Below are positions 63,633 through 64,000 of a stretch of 64,000 bases of DNA, piece by piece. The first letter of the stretch is position 1; each line of letters begins with the position of its first letter. The stretch is from the NCBI GenBank assembly GCA_021018995.1, contig CM037588.1:96446765-96510764 (forward strand). Direction: 5' to 3'. The notes under the pieces were generated by a model, which saw only the letters and a program-made list of their open reading frames with translations, did not search any database and was not told the origin of the DNA. This DNA comes from Chloranthus sessilifolius. Taxonomy: Eukaryota > Streptophyta > Magnoliopsida > Chloranthales > Chloranthaceae. Position numbers and translations under genes: made by a program.

Positions 63633-64000
63633 TGATCAATTTTAAATAAACCCTTGCAAGTGTACAAGATCTGTTCTAGTAAGGCAAGAACAAGGGTGTC
63701 GAACCCACAGGGAAATCTGAAATTTTATTCAATTCTTCCTAGAGATTTAGAAAATATCCCCGAGGAAGTACCAAGGGGCAGATTTTAATTTTTACCAAGA
63801 GTTAACACTTTTCTAATTGCAAGAAAGAAAACAAATTAATCTAAAAATTATGTAATGAGAAATCTAAGAACAAATTTTTAAAAAAACAAGATCAAGGAAT
63901 TTGCTACCCCAGATTTATACCCTTTTCTATTTTTAAACCCCCAATTTTATGAACATCAACACACCATCATTCTAAGAGAACCATGACTAGTAATTAAGCG
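63633..64000. mobile_element. LTR-9: start of another LTR-type insertion
   Basis: At 63633 the Tat-6 RNase H frame breaks into AT-rich sequence starting TGATCAATTTTAAATAAACC. The segment GTCGAACCCACAGGGAAAT (about 63698) resembles the TTTGTCCCACAGGGAAA word found in the plus-strand reading of minus-oriented Athila LTRs, at a similar distance from the end. No coding sequence is visible before the window ends. It may be the 3' LTR of a minus-strand element, but the lineage is not established. Confidence 0.5.

Overview
This window is plant nuclear DNA made almost entirely of nested Ty3/gypsy (Metaviridae-type) LTR retrotransposons. I see no host gene, rRNA, tRNA or CRISPR array. The plant origin is inferred from two plant-restricted lineages. 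One is Athila, recognised by a tRNA-Asp-type primer-binding site, Athila-style gag-pol and an extra ORF after pol. The other is Tat/Ogre, recognised by gag-protease with a G-patch-like motif and a second RNase H after the polymerase. The species cannot be named from the sequence. Element names below (Athila-1, Tat-2 and so on) are local to this annotation.

Layout. Athila-1 (+, 1-6970) is the 3' part of an element: accessory ORF2, a small ORF, a long non-coding stretch and a truncated 3' LTR. Tat-2 (+, 6971-12514) is a short non-autonomous Tat with LTR-PBS-internal-PPT-LTR and no gag-pol. Tat-3 (+, 12515-19685) is a degenerate protease-RT-RNase H-integrase segment that abuts the right LTR of Tat-2. 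Tat-4 (-, 20809-23047) is the 3' half of another Tat pol. Athila-5 (-, 23048-32615) has 3' LTR, ORF2 and gag but no pol. Tat-6 (+, from 32616 to at least 63632) is a large Tat/Ogre-like element inserted into the gag of Athila-5, and its right end lies outside the window.

Tat-6 was itself hit three times. Athila-7 (-, 36918-43889, perfect ATTAC target duplication) carries a large internal deletion. Athila-8 (-, 45099-58784) is a 13.7-kb two-LTR element with nearly intact pol. An unclassified LTR-9 starts at 63633. The Tat-6 gag frame lines up again across both Athila insertions once one copy of each 5-bp target duplication is discounted. This fixes the order: Athila-5 before Tat-6, and Tat-6 before Athila-7, Athila-8 and LTR-9.

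Working parts. Athila-8 has gag with a CCHC knuckle, RT with FMDD, RNase H and a DDE integrase with conserved active residues, but its protease active-site motif is deleted. All four Athila copies share a roughly 1.6-kb non-coding segment bounded by two polypurine tracts (PPTs), each preceded by a short hairpin. Two copies share an otherwise unrecognised ORF of about 85 codons. The Tat LTRs carry repeated GC-capped, AT-cored palindromes. Everything appears decayed by stops and frameshifts. The least decayed piece is Athila-8.
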